From Armigeres subalbatus (Eukaryota > Arthropoda > Insecta > Diptera > Culicidae): a stretch of 64,000 nt of DNA. This document shows positions 52,918-62,409 of the stretch, one piece after another. The DNA lies in contig NW_026942917.1 of assembly GCF_024139115.2 (NCBI RefSeq), forward strand, positions 1-64,000. Direction: 5' to 3'. Below the pieces are notes generated by a model, which was not told the origin of the DNA, made no database searches, and saw nothing but the letters and a program-made list of their open reading frames with translations. Both the position numbers and the translations under genes were made by a program. Position 1 is the stretch's first letter. Each line of letters begins with the position of its first letter.

Positions 52918-54675
52918 CTTCTCCTCGGGCAGATCCGGACGAATTCCTATTGCTTCCTTTAGTTTTTCCAAACGACCTCGTTGAAAAGGTTTCGTCATCA
53001 AATCGGCCAACATTGTTTCGGTCGGGCAATACAGCATTCTGATGTGTTTGCTGCGTCGTTCGATGCGATCTCCTTCAACCAGCTTGATACAGCTCTGATT
53101 ATCTTCAAATACTGGAATGGGAACATCAGTTACTTCACCGTCACCGATCTCATCAATTAATCGTTTCGTCCAAACTAACTCTTGGCAGCCTTCAGCGAGC
53201 GCCACGAACTCCGCTTCAGTCGAGCTTAGTGCAACGCATGATTGCTTTCGTGAGCCCCAGGAAATTAATCCTCCTCCGAGCATAATGAGTACACCAAAGG
53301 TCGACTTCCTGTCGTGAGAGTCACCAGCAAAATCTGCATCGACGAACATCTGCAATCCTTCATTTGAAGTACCTCACTGTAGCTTGTTGTTGCTGGTGGT
53401 GTACAAATATCGTAATACTCGCTTGGCTTCAGTCCAGTCATGCGAATTTGGGAAGCTTGATTTTTGTTCCAAAATCGATGTGCTGACGGCGATATCTGGT
53501 CGCGTGTGTACAGCTACGTACAGGAGACCTCCAATCAAGCTCATGCAGTCATGGTTGATAGGTAGCTGATCCATCTCCTCCTTCTTCTGTAGGTAGCCGG
53601 GGTCAAGTGGTATCTTTGCCGGTTTCGCTAGTTCCATACCAAAACGTTCTGTCAACCTTCGAATGTACGTTTCCTGATTTAGCTTGTATCCGGATGGGCG
53701 ATTCTCGATCTCCATACCAAGGAAATGACGAATATCTCCAAGATCATCCGCCACCGTGAAATGTCCTTGAAGAGTTTTCAGAACAGTTTTGAATTCCTCC
53801 ATTATCTGAGTTACAATGATCATGTCGTCGACGTAGATTAAAATGTACACAGCAGAACCATTATCACGTCGTACGTACAAACACGGATCCGATTCTGTTG
53901 GCTGGAACCCCATGGCTTTGAAAACAGTATCGACTTTTCGATTCCATACGCGCGCTGATTGTTTCAGGCCGTACAGGCTCCTCCTCAATAGGCAGACTGT
54001 CCTCTCGTCACCGATATGATAACCCTCTGGCTGACGCATATATACGGCTTCTTCCAGTACACCGTTTAAATATGCAGTTTTAACGTCGACGTGTCTTACG
54101 ATGGATTTCCTTCGACTGGCAACGGTCAGTAATGAACGAAACGTCACCTGCTTTGCTACTGGTGCAAAGACTTCATCATAGTCAGTCCCGTATCGTTGTG
54201 AAAACCCTTGTGCGACAATTCTTGCTTTGTACCGAGCTACGTTGCCTTTCTCGTCATGCTTGGTTTTGAAGAGCCATTTACAGCCAATGGCTTTCTTGTC
54301 CATAGGAAGCTGTACCAATTCCCACGTGTTGCTTGCCATCAGCGTCTGATACTCTTCATCCATGGCGGTTTGCCATCGAACGGCATTTACACTCCGCAAC
54401 GCTTCATTGCGTGTTTGGGGTTCGCTGGATTTCCTCATTGAACGTTTGCTAGCCTTCAGCCCTTGTCGCGGGTCAGACTGTTGAGAATGTGGATACGAAA
54501 AGTGTTTGCTCGAAAATACGAAATCATGATACTTGCCTGGAATCGCGCGCTCCCGACCGCTGCGCCTCAACACCTGGGACTTCGGTGGATTAGAAGATTG
54601 TTTCGGTGGGAGCGCCATAATTGTCACGTCACCATTGACACCATCGGAATATTCGCCTGCGCTTGTTTCGGCTTG
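52900..54675 (-). pseudogene. Copia reverse transcriptase and RNase H
   Basis: The frame runs from about 54672 to 52900 on the minus strand and is interrupted by two stops in the same phase: a TAG just after EEFF near 54676, and a TGA at 53374 between RT and RNase H. RT (RVT_2 type) has NTWELVQLPMDKKAIGCKW, FKTKHDEKGNVARYKARIVA, HVDVKTAYLNGVLEEAVYM, RSLYGLKQSARVWN and ILIYVDDMIIV, the YVDD active site. RNase H follows with FVDADFAGDSHDRKS, STEAEFVALAEGCQE and EDNQSCIKL, carrying the catalytic D, E and D. The open frame usually quoted from 54627 begins at a GTG and has no natural start, because pol is part of a polyprotein in copia. Without the two stops this region would be intact. Confidence 0.92.
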
Positions 54676-55696
54676 CTAAAAGAATTCTTCATCTGATCCA
54701 GATTGCTCATCATCGGAAGATTCTTCATAGTCTTCACGAACTTGCTGAATTGGAACATCTTGATGATTTGATTCGGCTAAATTGTTTTCAAAATCCAAAC
54801 TCACAAACGTTCTCACTCGATTCGAATGACTCCTCGCAGCTACTGGATGTACCAACGTATTGTCACGACACGACTCGCTTACGAAAATTACATCACGGCT
54901 CTTGAAAACGTCCTTCTTCAACGGATCAAAAAGTCGATAGGCTTTGCTCTGGTCATCAAAACCAACTAGAATACACTCCTTCGATTTTACATCCCACTTC
55001 CTCCACTTTTGCTTGGGAATATGTGTCAGTGCCTTCGTGCCAAAAATTCGTTCGCATGTGTGATAGATCAGGCTTGCGTCCAGACCAGACTTCTTGTGGT
55101 GTTAATTCATGACCTTTGCAAGGGGATCTATTGATTACGTACGTTGCAGCTGCTACCGCTTCCGCCCAGAAAGATTTCGGTAGTTTCGCCTCAAACAGCA
55201 TACATCTCGCTCGTTCAACGACGGTTCGGTTGACTCGCTCCGCCAATCCATTTTGCTCCGGAGTATATTCGGTTGATTTTTAATGGATTATTCCAGCTTC
55301 GGCCAGACGTTTTTGAAATAAATGGTTACAGCATTCCTTACCGTTGTCACTTCGAAGTACTTTTAGCTTGAAACCGGTCTGATTTTCAGCTAAGGCACGG
55401 AACTGGTCGAACGCGTGTAAAACTTCTGTTGTAGATTTTGCATTTTTTTGCACCTTGTCCAATCGTCGACAAACGACACATAATACCGGCTTCCACCCAA
55501 TGAGGGTTCTTCCATTGGTCCGCATATATCCGTGTGAACAAGCTCCAATGGTCCAGTAGCCCGATGTCCGGTTTTAGGAAATGGGAGAGTGGTTTGCCCA
55601 CCCATAGCACACACCGTACAATTGCTGATTTCTGATTCCTTGAACTCTACTCCTCTGACAAGACCGTTTTTCAATTGTTTCAGACTTCGAACGTTG
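54676..55696 (-). pseudogene. Copia integrase (with gag-pre-integrase region), frameshifted
   Basis: On the minus strand, GHLNVRSLKQLKNGLVRGVE opens the pre-integrase domain near 55696, with CTVCAMGGQ as the second half of its HHCC zinc site. Next, LELVHTDICGPMEEPSLGG carries the first catalytic Asp and VLRSDNGKECCNHLF the second. AERVNRTVVERARCML near 55246 carries the catalytic Glu. Then SFWAEAVAAATYVINRSP and an acidic linker DYEESSDDEQSGSDEEFF complete the region. The pieces lie in three frames (55674-55390, 55525-55280, 55246-54956), and 54921-54676 completes it, so at least three small indels or stops break it. Confidence 0.88.
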
Positions 55697-56313
55697 AGAT
55701 GGCCCGTTTTTTCGAGGAGAACTGTACTTCCTGGAGTAGCTTCGTCTTGATGCTATCGCCGGTGATAGGGATGCCGGAGTTCTCCAACGCCATGATCATC
55801 GGCTCATACTCCTCCGGAAGACCAGCAAGCAAAAGAGATCCAATCCACTCTTCCGAAATCTCGAACACAACGCCTCGAAGATGTTGGGCTGGAAATGATT
55901 TCCGTCACATACGCTTCCATATTTCCACACAACGAAAGGGACGTGGTGATGAGCTTCCTGAGCAGCGCTACCCGACGAGTCAGACCGGAGTCTTCAAATG
56001 CTGCTTCAAGCTTCGCCCAAACCTCACGGGCCGTTTTCGCGTCCTTAACATGTACGTAGTTTACCTGATCCAAAAGAATAATCTTCGCTCGTGCTCTTCT
56101 GCACTTCTTCGCGTCAACCGCCGGTAGAGTTCCATCCGCATTTTGAGTCGGCTTCACAACTTCCCACAGCTCTTCCAGCTCAAGATAAGTTTCCACCGCG
56201 AACTTCCAAGTGGACCAGTTCTCACGGCCACTCAACCGCTCGATTGAAGGGAGACTTGAAAGGTTCTGGATTTGCTGTGGAACCGCATTTTGTTCAGCAG
56301 CTTCGTTTGGCAT
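55697..56313 (-). pseudogene. Copia gag, lacking its C-terminal zinc knuckle
   Basis: The gag frame starts at ATG 56313, 28 bp inside the hAT insertion site, with a short leader. RLSGRENWSTWKFAVETYLE near residue 24, then KIILLDQVNYVHVKDAKTAR and REVWAKLEAAFED, are typical of copia gag (UBN2/DUF4219 type). A frameshift near 55880 splits the domain: the second part (SEEWIGSLLLAGLPEEYEPM) is in another frame. After LLQEVQFSSKKRA the text jumps to GHLNV of the pre-integrase region. The CCHC zinc knuckle and the aspartic protease that should lie between are missing, probably by one deletion at about 55697. Confidence 0.9.
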
Positions 56314-56341
56314 TTTGCTTCTACAATGTTTTTCTATTACT

Positions 56342-57864
56342 CAGAGGCGTCGCGTCCGCATGTGCAACCTGTGCACTGCACATGTTGCAATTTTATCCCC
56401 AAAATTTAAACTCTAGATAGATTTCTTGTCTTTCTAATCCAAGCATGTATTTGAATTATGTGCATTTGAAAGATGTTTCATGCAAATTTGACTATTAAAT
56501 ACATAAACGGAAAATATGCATGTTTTTTATAGGCGGCATGTGATGTGAGGCAACGCGATGGGGACGCGTTATAGTTTTCTCTACGATACCGAACCGACCC
56601 ACCGACACCACATGTTGTATCAACACGGAACTTTCAGCCGAGAACGTTTTGGCATGTATCATACACGCATTATATTGTATGTGTGGATCATCTGCTCTAA
56701 CCGCAATCGGCGATGTATAGGTAGTCAAAGCGTTCCTCGCAGGCAATGCACGGTTTGGTGCCTATCGAGAACCGCTTCAAACAGCGCATGCGCGATTCGG
56801 TGAAGAGAGCGCGATCGGAACAAAATCGAAAGAGAAGAGTAAAGCGCGAGCATTTCTGCTTCCTCAAAGCGTTCCATGACGAAAGTTCCGCTTTGTATAA
56901 GCAACGCGAAGCAAAAGCGCTTTTGATATTTTTATATGTTAAATGGGATGGCCCGTTTACACATCCACTAATCCTGACGACAATGTACTGTTCGATAACA
57001 CTAACGCGACATTAGCTCAATTTAAACAGAAATTGTCATCTGCTAATAAGCGCAATAAAACCTGTTTACAAATACGCCTATTATATTAGACATTGAAGTA
57101 TCCGATAATATTAACATATTTTAAACAGACATTTCATCTTCTGATGAAAATCTATATTGTCGCAGAATTAGTGAATATGAAACGCGCCAACATTTTTAAA
57201 GAAATTTATTTCTCAAGGTTTTTTTTTTGAGAAATCCAATATATTTAGTTAGGGAGGGGGGTCAAATGTCAATGGTCCACACGAATTTATGAAATTTTTT
57301 ATGAGCAAGTTTCCGTGCTGATGGACGGAAAACTTCTCGACATCTGTCCAGTCCAGAATATTGATCAAAGATATAAATTGTAAATAGAATAATTATTAAT
57401 TGAGAAGAGTAAGGGCTATGAACTTCATTATTCTCGTTATTGTAGAGACTTTATTGTTCTGATATGACATGCTAATTACAAATTATTATTAGAGCCTATA
57501 TATTCCTTTTCTGTTCCTTTTCTGTATTAAAAACTTCGTCTCATTTTACGAATAACTCAAATTAGAATTGAAAGTTCCAGTTCAATAATTTCCGAATAGA
57601 TATATTGCTTACTTGCCACATTGGAAACGATTCTGATGATAGTATTTTTTAATTTTACTTAAATCCCTTCGAAGCTTAGTTAAGTTTGAGTTAATTCAGA
57701 AAATAAGAAGTAGCTAAGAACCAGTTAAATGCAACAAAATAAGCAAACATATTGAGAAACGCGCTGGAAAATTATTTGTTTATCATTTCAGGTCCCTTTT
57801 ATGTGTTTTTCTCGAAATATTAAAATAGTGCACAGGTTGAAGAATTGATCACGCGACGCCTCTG
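56342..57864. mobile_element. hAT-type element in the copia leader, TSD CTATTACT
   Basis: The ends are CAGAGGCGTCGCGT on both sides, with CAACCTGTGCAC matching a little further inside. CTATTACT lies exactly outside (56334-56341 and 57865-57872), an 8-bp hAT duplication. The 1,523-bp element has no recognisable transposase. An 89-codon Arg/Lys-rich frame at 56746 and the other frames are not convincing. A MITE of the GGCCCGTTTACA family is nested inside. Confidence 0.93.
56949..57189. mobile_element. GGCCCGTTTACA-family MITE, diverged copy
   Basis: TGGCCCGTTTACACATCCAC at the left and, inverted, TGGCGCGTTTCATATTCACT at the right. Internal phrases AACACTAACGCGACATTAGC and AATTGTCATCTGCTAATAAG match the copies at 12495-12863. 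241 bp. No clear target duplication. Confidence 0.75.
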
Positions 57865-57884
57865 CTATTACTGGGCCAATAACC

Positions 57885-58022
57885 TATTGGAATGGCAGTA
57901 AAACGAACTACTTGTTGCAGTGGTAGAAGTAGAAGTGAAAATTTTATTTAATTGACATAAGTATATGATTGCTTAGATTACCGTTCGATCTGAACGCCTA
58001 CTGCTCATTTTATTCTCCAACA
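57885..58022 (-). repeat. Copia 5' LTR
   Basis: 138 bp, four differences from the 3' LTR. The leader begins directly inside with GGTTATTGGCCCAG. TATAC follows at 58023. Confidence 0.93.
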
Positions 58023-58090
58023 TATACCTTGTCACACTCCATCCCAAACCCTAAAAGGAAAGCTAGATAAGCTTATAAGTGAATTGCAGG
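58023..58090 (+). pseudogene. Jockey-type LINE endonuclease, part 3 of 3
   Basis: When the copia element and one TATAC are set aside, the frame of part 2 continues VYIPCHTPSQTLKGKLDKLI, then SELQ. Jockey endonucleases read like this after the strand SIYLPP (a loop and a helix with L..L..L). At 58091 a GGGTGGCCACTG repeat begins and the LINE stops. Confidence 0.8.
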
Positions 58091-58760
58091 GTGGCCACTG
58101 AAATTCGATTTTCAAATTCCCGTTTTTTTCCCGCTTTTCCCGATAATTTTTGTCAATTTTTCCCGGTTTTTATTTCGTAAAAAAGGGAAAGAGTTTTAAA
58201 GCTTTGATTGGGTGTTTTATTTTTTGTCTACTTTTGTATACTTTTGAAATAAATATATATATATATATATAATTACCAACAACGAGTAATGCGAAAAGCT
58301 TTAAACAACAGACACACTTAAATTGTGCGCTTCGTGGTCATGTAATGGTAGTGTCAACCGGCATTTAATCACCACAGTACCACATTAGCACCTTATTACA
58401 AAGTTTCTATTTTTTTATTGATTGCAAAACTTTCGTAAGTTTCTGACAGAACCAATGGACATTGCATGCCAGTTTAGTTTTATTCTTATTTCTTAGTGCA
58501 TTATGATAACAGAAAGCAGTACAAATGTATAGTATCTTATAGTACAGCAGAACTATTTTTAATGTTCAGTTCTCTATTTGATCCTATTCAGACTACAGCA
58601 GTGACAGTGAGGAAAGTAAAGCAGTGTATAACCTCATCATACTAATAACTATTGCTTTTTTTAAGCACAAAATTATAAAACAACTAATTGGAACACAGCT
58701 TAATCCGACGACCCAAATCTTTATTTCCGATCAAAATCATTATTTTGTTTTCAAAAATAT
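58091..58760. other. Repeat edge and AT-rich intergenic DNA
   Basis: GGGTGGCCACTGAAATTCG, followed by TTTTTCCCGCTTTTCCCGAT, resembles a dispersed mosquito repeat. A TA dinucleotide run lies at 58254-58270. No gene recognised. Confidence 0.4.
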
Positions 58761-59305
58761 AGGGTAAAATGCCCAATAGTGGACCTCTAACCAATAGTGG
58801 ACCCTCCAGCCATTTGGCATTATTACAGCACAATGTCAACATTTTCCTATGAAATTCCATCGGGAGAACCTACCTTACAGTCCTATGATTTGATTACATG
58901 CATTGGAAATGCTATGGAAAGTAAAATTAGATGATTTTTTACAATTCTATAAAAAATAAACACGAGAGTGTCCATTATAGGAATATTTTGGAGGGTCCAT
59001 AATAGGAAGAAGAACGTCCCGAAACGGGACATGAAAATCAAAATGAAGTGTCGACTATAGGGAAGCAATTTCCTATTATGGACCCCCAAGGGGTCTACTA
59101 TAGGACGAATTCTGTTAGACTTTAAAATGATAGTTTTGACGAATAACGTCGTGTATTTGGGTGTTTTATGTATGTATCGAGAAGAGGAGATGCAGAGCTT
59201 GTTGTTCGATATCAAGAAGAATTAATATGTTGAAAATTTCTACTCCTTATGACAGGAAAAGCAAAATTCCGCTACTAGGGGGTCCACTATTGGGCATTTT
59301 ACCCT
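58761..59305. mobile_element. TIR element with AGGGTAAAATGCCCAATAGT ends
   Basis: AGGGTAAAATGCCCAATAGT, followed by GGACC, at the left is exactly inverted at the right. Inside, CCAATAGTGGACC, CCATTATAGG and GGGGTCCACTATAGG-like motifs recur. I recall such GGGTAAAATGCCC ends from other mosquito elements. About 545 bp. Target duplication not certain. Confidence 0.88.
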
Positions 59306-59341
59306 ATTTACCAACATTTTGGATAATTCTAGGCATTCGTA

Positions 59342-59632
59342 GGGGCCCTCCTTAGCCGTGCGGTAAGATGCGCGGCTACAAAGCAAGACCATGCTGAGGG
59401 TGGCTGGGTTCAATTCCCGGTGCCGGTCTAGGCAATTTTCGGTTCGGAAATTGTCTCGACTTCCCTGGGCATAAAAGTATCATCGTGTTAGCCTCATGAT
59501 ATACGAATGCAAAAATGGTAACTTGGCTTAGAAACCTCGCAGTTAATAACTGTGGAAGTGCTTAATGAACACTAAGCTGCGAGGCGGCTCTGTCCCAGCG
59601 TGGGGATGTAATGTCAATAAGAAGAAGAAGAA
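59342..59632 (+). mobile_element. Feilai SINE, near full length, TSD GGCATTCGTA
   Basis: The tRNA-like head GGGGCCCTCCTTAGCCGTGC contains an A-box-like TAGCCGTGCGG, and GGTTCAATTCC matches the B box. The body (AATTGTCTCGACTTCCCTGG, ATCATCGTGTTAGCCTCATG) leads to a GAAGAAGAAG tail. GGCATTCGTA lies on both sides (59332-59341 and 59633-59642). 291 bp, the best preserved copy here. Pol III would be expected to transcribe it on the plus strand. Confidence 0.95.
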
Positions 59633-59652
59633 GGCATTCGTAATTTAATCAA

Positions 59653-59786
59653 TAGTGCTGTCCAATGAGCAGCTCGAAGTAACTCGAAGTTGTTCCCGTC
59701 CTGCTCGTTCTTTTTTGTCAACAAATGGGCATGAGCAGGACAGGGAGAAACTTCGAGCTACTTCAAGCTCTCATTGGACAGCACTA
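59653..59786. mobile_element. Foldback MITE, 55-bp arms
   Basis: TAGTGCTGTCCAATGAGCAG, then CTCGAAGTAACTCGAAGTT and CCTGCTCGT, are mirrored at the right end with a few differences. 134 bp, starting about 20 bp after Feilai. Target duplication not clear. Confidence 0.87.
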
Positions 59787-59894
59787 ATATTACATTTAAA
59801 ATTTCTAAAATTTAACGTTCTTATTTCCAGTTCTATCCATTAAAATAAAATCTTGATTTTTTATTAAAAAGTTATGCAGAACTGTGTGTTTTAA

Positions 59895-60600
59895 TAGTAT
59901 GGGAGCCACCTTTTATAGCGGGAAGGAACTTGAACCATCGTAGAAACATTTCTTGTCTTCAAAAACCTCGTCATGTCAATTTTAGTACCATTTGCTCGAA
60001 TAATTCTCGAGTTAAGCAGACGGGACCCCCCTCTTAGGGCGGGTAGGTGTCTTGAACCCATCATAAGAACCTTCCCTGGCCCCAAAAATCCCTGTATTCA
60101 AATTTTCACGCCGATCGGTTCTGTAGTGTTATAGAGATGGATAGACAGGAGGTCCTTCGTAGCTTAGTTGGTTAAAAGCACCAGTCTAGCATGAGGGTTG
60201 TGTGTTCGAGTTCCATTGAAGGAAAGTGGTTACCTCCAATACATTTTTCAAATTAAAAAAATGTGTACATATTCAATTCTGAGTATTCAGAACATAGTAA
60301 ATTAATGTCAAAGTCGGGTGGTCTATACCCGGAAAATAGGCAATTAACTTTGATTAAACTGAATATTTATGATATACTTGCAGACCCGACGAACTTCGTT
60401 TCGCCTACATTTGATCTATTCTCTGATTACTTCTCGAGTTATGCAGAAATTGTTGCATCATTTGTATGGGGGCCCCCCATTCCTAAGCGGGGAGGGGTCT
60501 CGAACCATCTTAATAATCTTCCCCGGCCCCAAAAACATCTGCATACAAATTCGAACGGCGTGAAAATTCAGTAGTTTCCGAGTCTATAAGGTTCAGACAG
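59895..60600. repeat. Dispersed repeat, two to three units, around a tRNA-like head
   Basis: GGGAGCCACCTTTTATAGCG, GGGACCCCCCTCTTAGGGCG and GGGGGCCCCCCATTCCTAAG each start a similar unit, followed by TTGAACC (or TCGAACC), CCCAAAAA and TCACGCCG. The end TCAGACAGACAGAAATTCAT is typical of a mosquito repeat I recognise but cannot name. No coding sequence. Confidence 0.6.
60150..60226 (+). repeat. tRNA-like SINE head
   Basis: GGTCCTTCGTAGCTTAGTTG contains an A-box-like TAGCTTAGTTGG, and GTTCGAGTTCC near 60212 matches the B box. GGTCCTTC pairs with GAAGGA at the end. The fold lacks a good anticodon stem, so this is a tRNA-derived SINE or tRNA pseudogene rather than a working tRNA gene. Confidence 0.55.
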
Positions 60601-61090
60601 ACAGAAATTCATTTGTCACACTTTGTCAGAAGATGTCACTCGAAATTGATACAAACTAGATTAGGAAAAAGGTCTACCTATTTTTTGTACCTCAATCATG
60701 CCATATACTGAAACCAAATAATTCATTTAGAATGCGACTGAGTAATAAACTTTAAATAATAAATCTGAAGAGTTTTGAATGTAACTTGACGAAAATTTAG
60801 TTTTTTTCCCGGTACATGTCCTGAACTCCGGTACATGTCTGCCAAGAGAAGGAAGGTCGTGTGATATGTGCCATCACAAATATTGCCCTCCGCTCGCTTT
60901 CAAATCGACTTCTATAAAAACATTCTTCATGCCTGCCGTATCCTAACGGAACTATCAATTCTATACTTTCGCCTCTAATGCTATCATGAACATGTACGTC
61001 CGAGTTTGGAAGATGATATTAGCATTTCCATATCATTGTAAATCGTTTAACTTCACGTAGAAGTAACACACACGAAATCATTAATTTAAT
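60601..61090. other. Intergenic, no gene recognised
   Basis: AT-rich, with no supported feature. Confidence 0.35.
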
Positions 61091-61460
61091 GGGTTAGTGT
61101 TGCTGAATAACGGAGAACACACTAGACTTGATCCCCGTAATGGCGAAACATCAGCTCTGGACCTAACAATAGCTTCCCCGGAAATTGCAAACAAACTCAA
61201 ATGGAAGATAGACGATAACACATGGACAAGTGATCATTTCCCCATACTCATCAACACAAAAATCTGTCAACTCAAACATTGCACCAACGTAAAAAATGGC
61301 AACACAAAACGCCAACTGGACCGAATTTGAGGATATGATTCTAGAGCGTGTACCAAGGAACAGTACGTTAACTGTAGAAGAGTTCAGCTGTAGACATGTG
61401 ATATGTAAAGCTTTTGGCCGCGGTTTCAAATCAGGTATTCTCATGGTTTTCGAATAAACT
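61091..61460 (+). pseudogene. LINE endonuclease C-terminal fragment (I/Jockey group)
   Basis: VLLNNGEHTRLDPRNGETSA, then LDLTIASPEIANKLKWKI and SDHFPILI, is the C-terminal end of an APE endonuclease with the catalytic SDHFP. Further on, with a frame change near 61320, FEDMILERVP and ICKAFGRGFKSG recall the linker toward RT. The RT is absent, and the fragment is bounded by the AATAGTGACT repeat. Confidence 0.82.
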
Positions 61461-61468
61461 CAGATCTC

Positions 61469-61625
61469 AGGCCTGGTAGCAACGAATGCCATTCAAAATA
61501 GTGACTTAGTGACCAACGATGACTAAAAAAGTGGCCAAATAGTGACTTTTAGTTTCTGGAAAAGTGACCAAATAGTGACTTTTGTATAAAGTTTATAATC
61601 AGATAGTGAGCAACAAGTTGCATTA
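61469..61625 (+). repeat. AATAGTGACT repeat, fragment 2
   Basis: CAGGCCTGGTAGCAACG is followed by AAAATAGTGACTTAGTGACC and several AATAGTGACTTTT motifs. It is related to 48530-48630 in opposite orientation. Confidence 0.5.
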
Positions 61626-61832
61626 GCATTGTTACGGTGTAATTCGTAGACTAAAAACTATGTAGCGATACTCATATTTATCCTCAATCCATATCTAGAA
61701 TGCTATCAGAAATCAAGAAGACAAAAAAAGCACGTAGTTGGATATTGGAGAAAGTATTCGTTGGTTAAACCAGAAGCTTGAAGTTTGACCATGATGAATC
61801 ATATTTAGTCACACCACAAAAGTATATATTCC

Positions 61833-62051
61833 GGTACTTATTCAAAGGACGTATGTGATTTTGTAAACAAAGATTCCAACGTCAATTTGTCCAATTTGAT
61901 AGCTCTCCCACGCAAAACGACACCACTAACAGGTAGCCGAAGGCTTCCCCTACCTGTCTGTGGTGATGGTTTGCGTGGGAGTGCTATCAGATTGGACAAA
62001 TCGACGTTTGAATCTTTGTTCACAAAATCACATACGTCCTTTGGAGTTACC
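61833..62051. mobile_element. Foldback MITE, about 85-bp arms
   Basis: CAAAGGACGTATGTGATTTT, then AACAAAGATTC, AACGTC, TTTGTCCAAT and GATAGC with CTCCCACGCAAA, occur on both arms in inverse orientation. The short centre contains AGGTAGCCGAAGGC / CTACCTG. About 219 bp. No clear target duplication. Confidence 0.9.
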
Positions 62052-62409
62052 ATTTTATAATTTCAGCAACGATTTTGAAGCAATTACAGCATTGTGGTAA
62101 TAATGTTTGATTAGACATCAAAACAGTCTTTGCTTTGGTAGGTCGGCCAATCCTTTCGATTGTTTTTTATGGGTGTTTGTATGAACCTCGTGTGAAAAGT
62201 AACTCGGTCTCTGTAAGAATTCTTAATGTGAAGTTAATTTAATACAATTTCCACTGCTTGAAACAAACAAAGTTGCGGATAGTTGCAGTTGCAATGCACA
62301 TTGAAATCACCGAAAACAACGATTCTGTTGATGTTTTAGGGTGAAACTCGTTGGAACTTTTTTCTGAGCTCCAAATTACTTTAAGTTTAAGAATGTTTAC
62401 CTATTAATA
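62052..62409. other. Intergenic, no gene recognised
   Basis: AT-rich, probably the flank of the I-type LINE that follows. Confidence 0.4.

Larger units (their letters stand above)
52780..58022 (-). mobile_element. Copia LTR retrotransposon, complete ends, internally deleted
   Basis: Two 138-bp LTRs (52780-52917 and 57885-58022) differ at four positions by my count, about 97 percent identity. TATAC flanks both ends (52775-52779 and 58023-58027). On the minus strand the LTR starts TGTTGGAGAATAAAATGA and ends ATTCCAATA. GGTTATTGGCCCAG follows the 5' LTR, resembling the copia primer site for initiator tRNA-Met. Order: gag, integrase, RT, RNase H. A hAT-type element sits in the leader, and the part coding the zinc knuckle and protease is deleted. 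It splits the endonuclease of a Jockey-type LINE. Confidence 0.95.

Noticed and set aside
56746..57015. Arg/Lys-rich protein in the hAT-type element
   Set aside because: No transposase motif, and the frame runs into the nested MITE.
60150..60226. Functional tRNA gene
   Set aside because: Both promoter boxes are present but the anticodon arm does not fold well and the acceptor stem is incomplete; SINE head or pseudogene is better.
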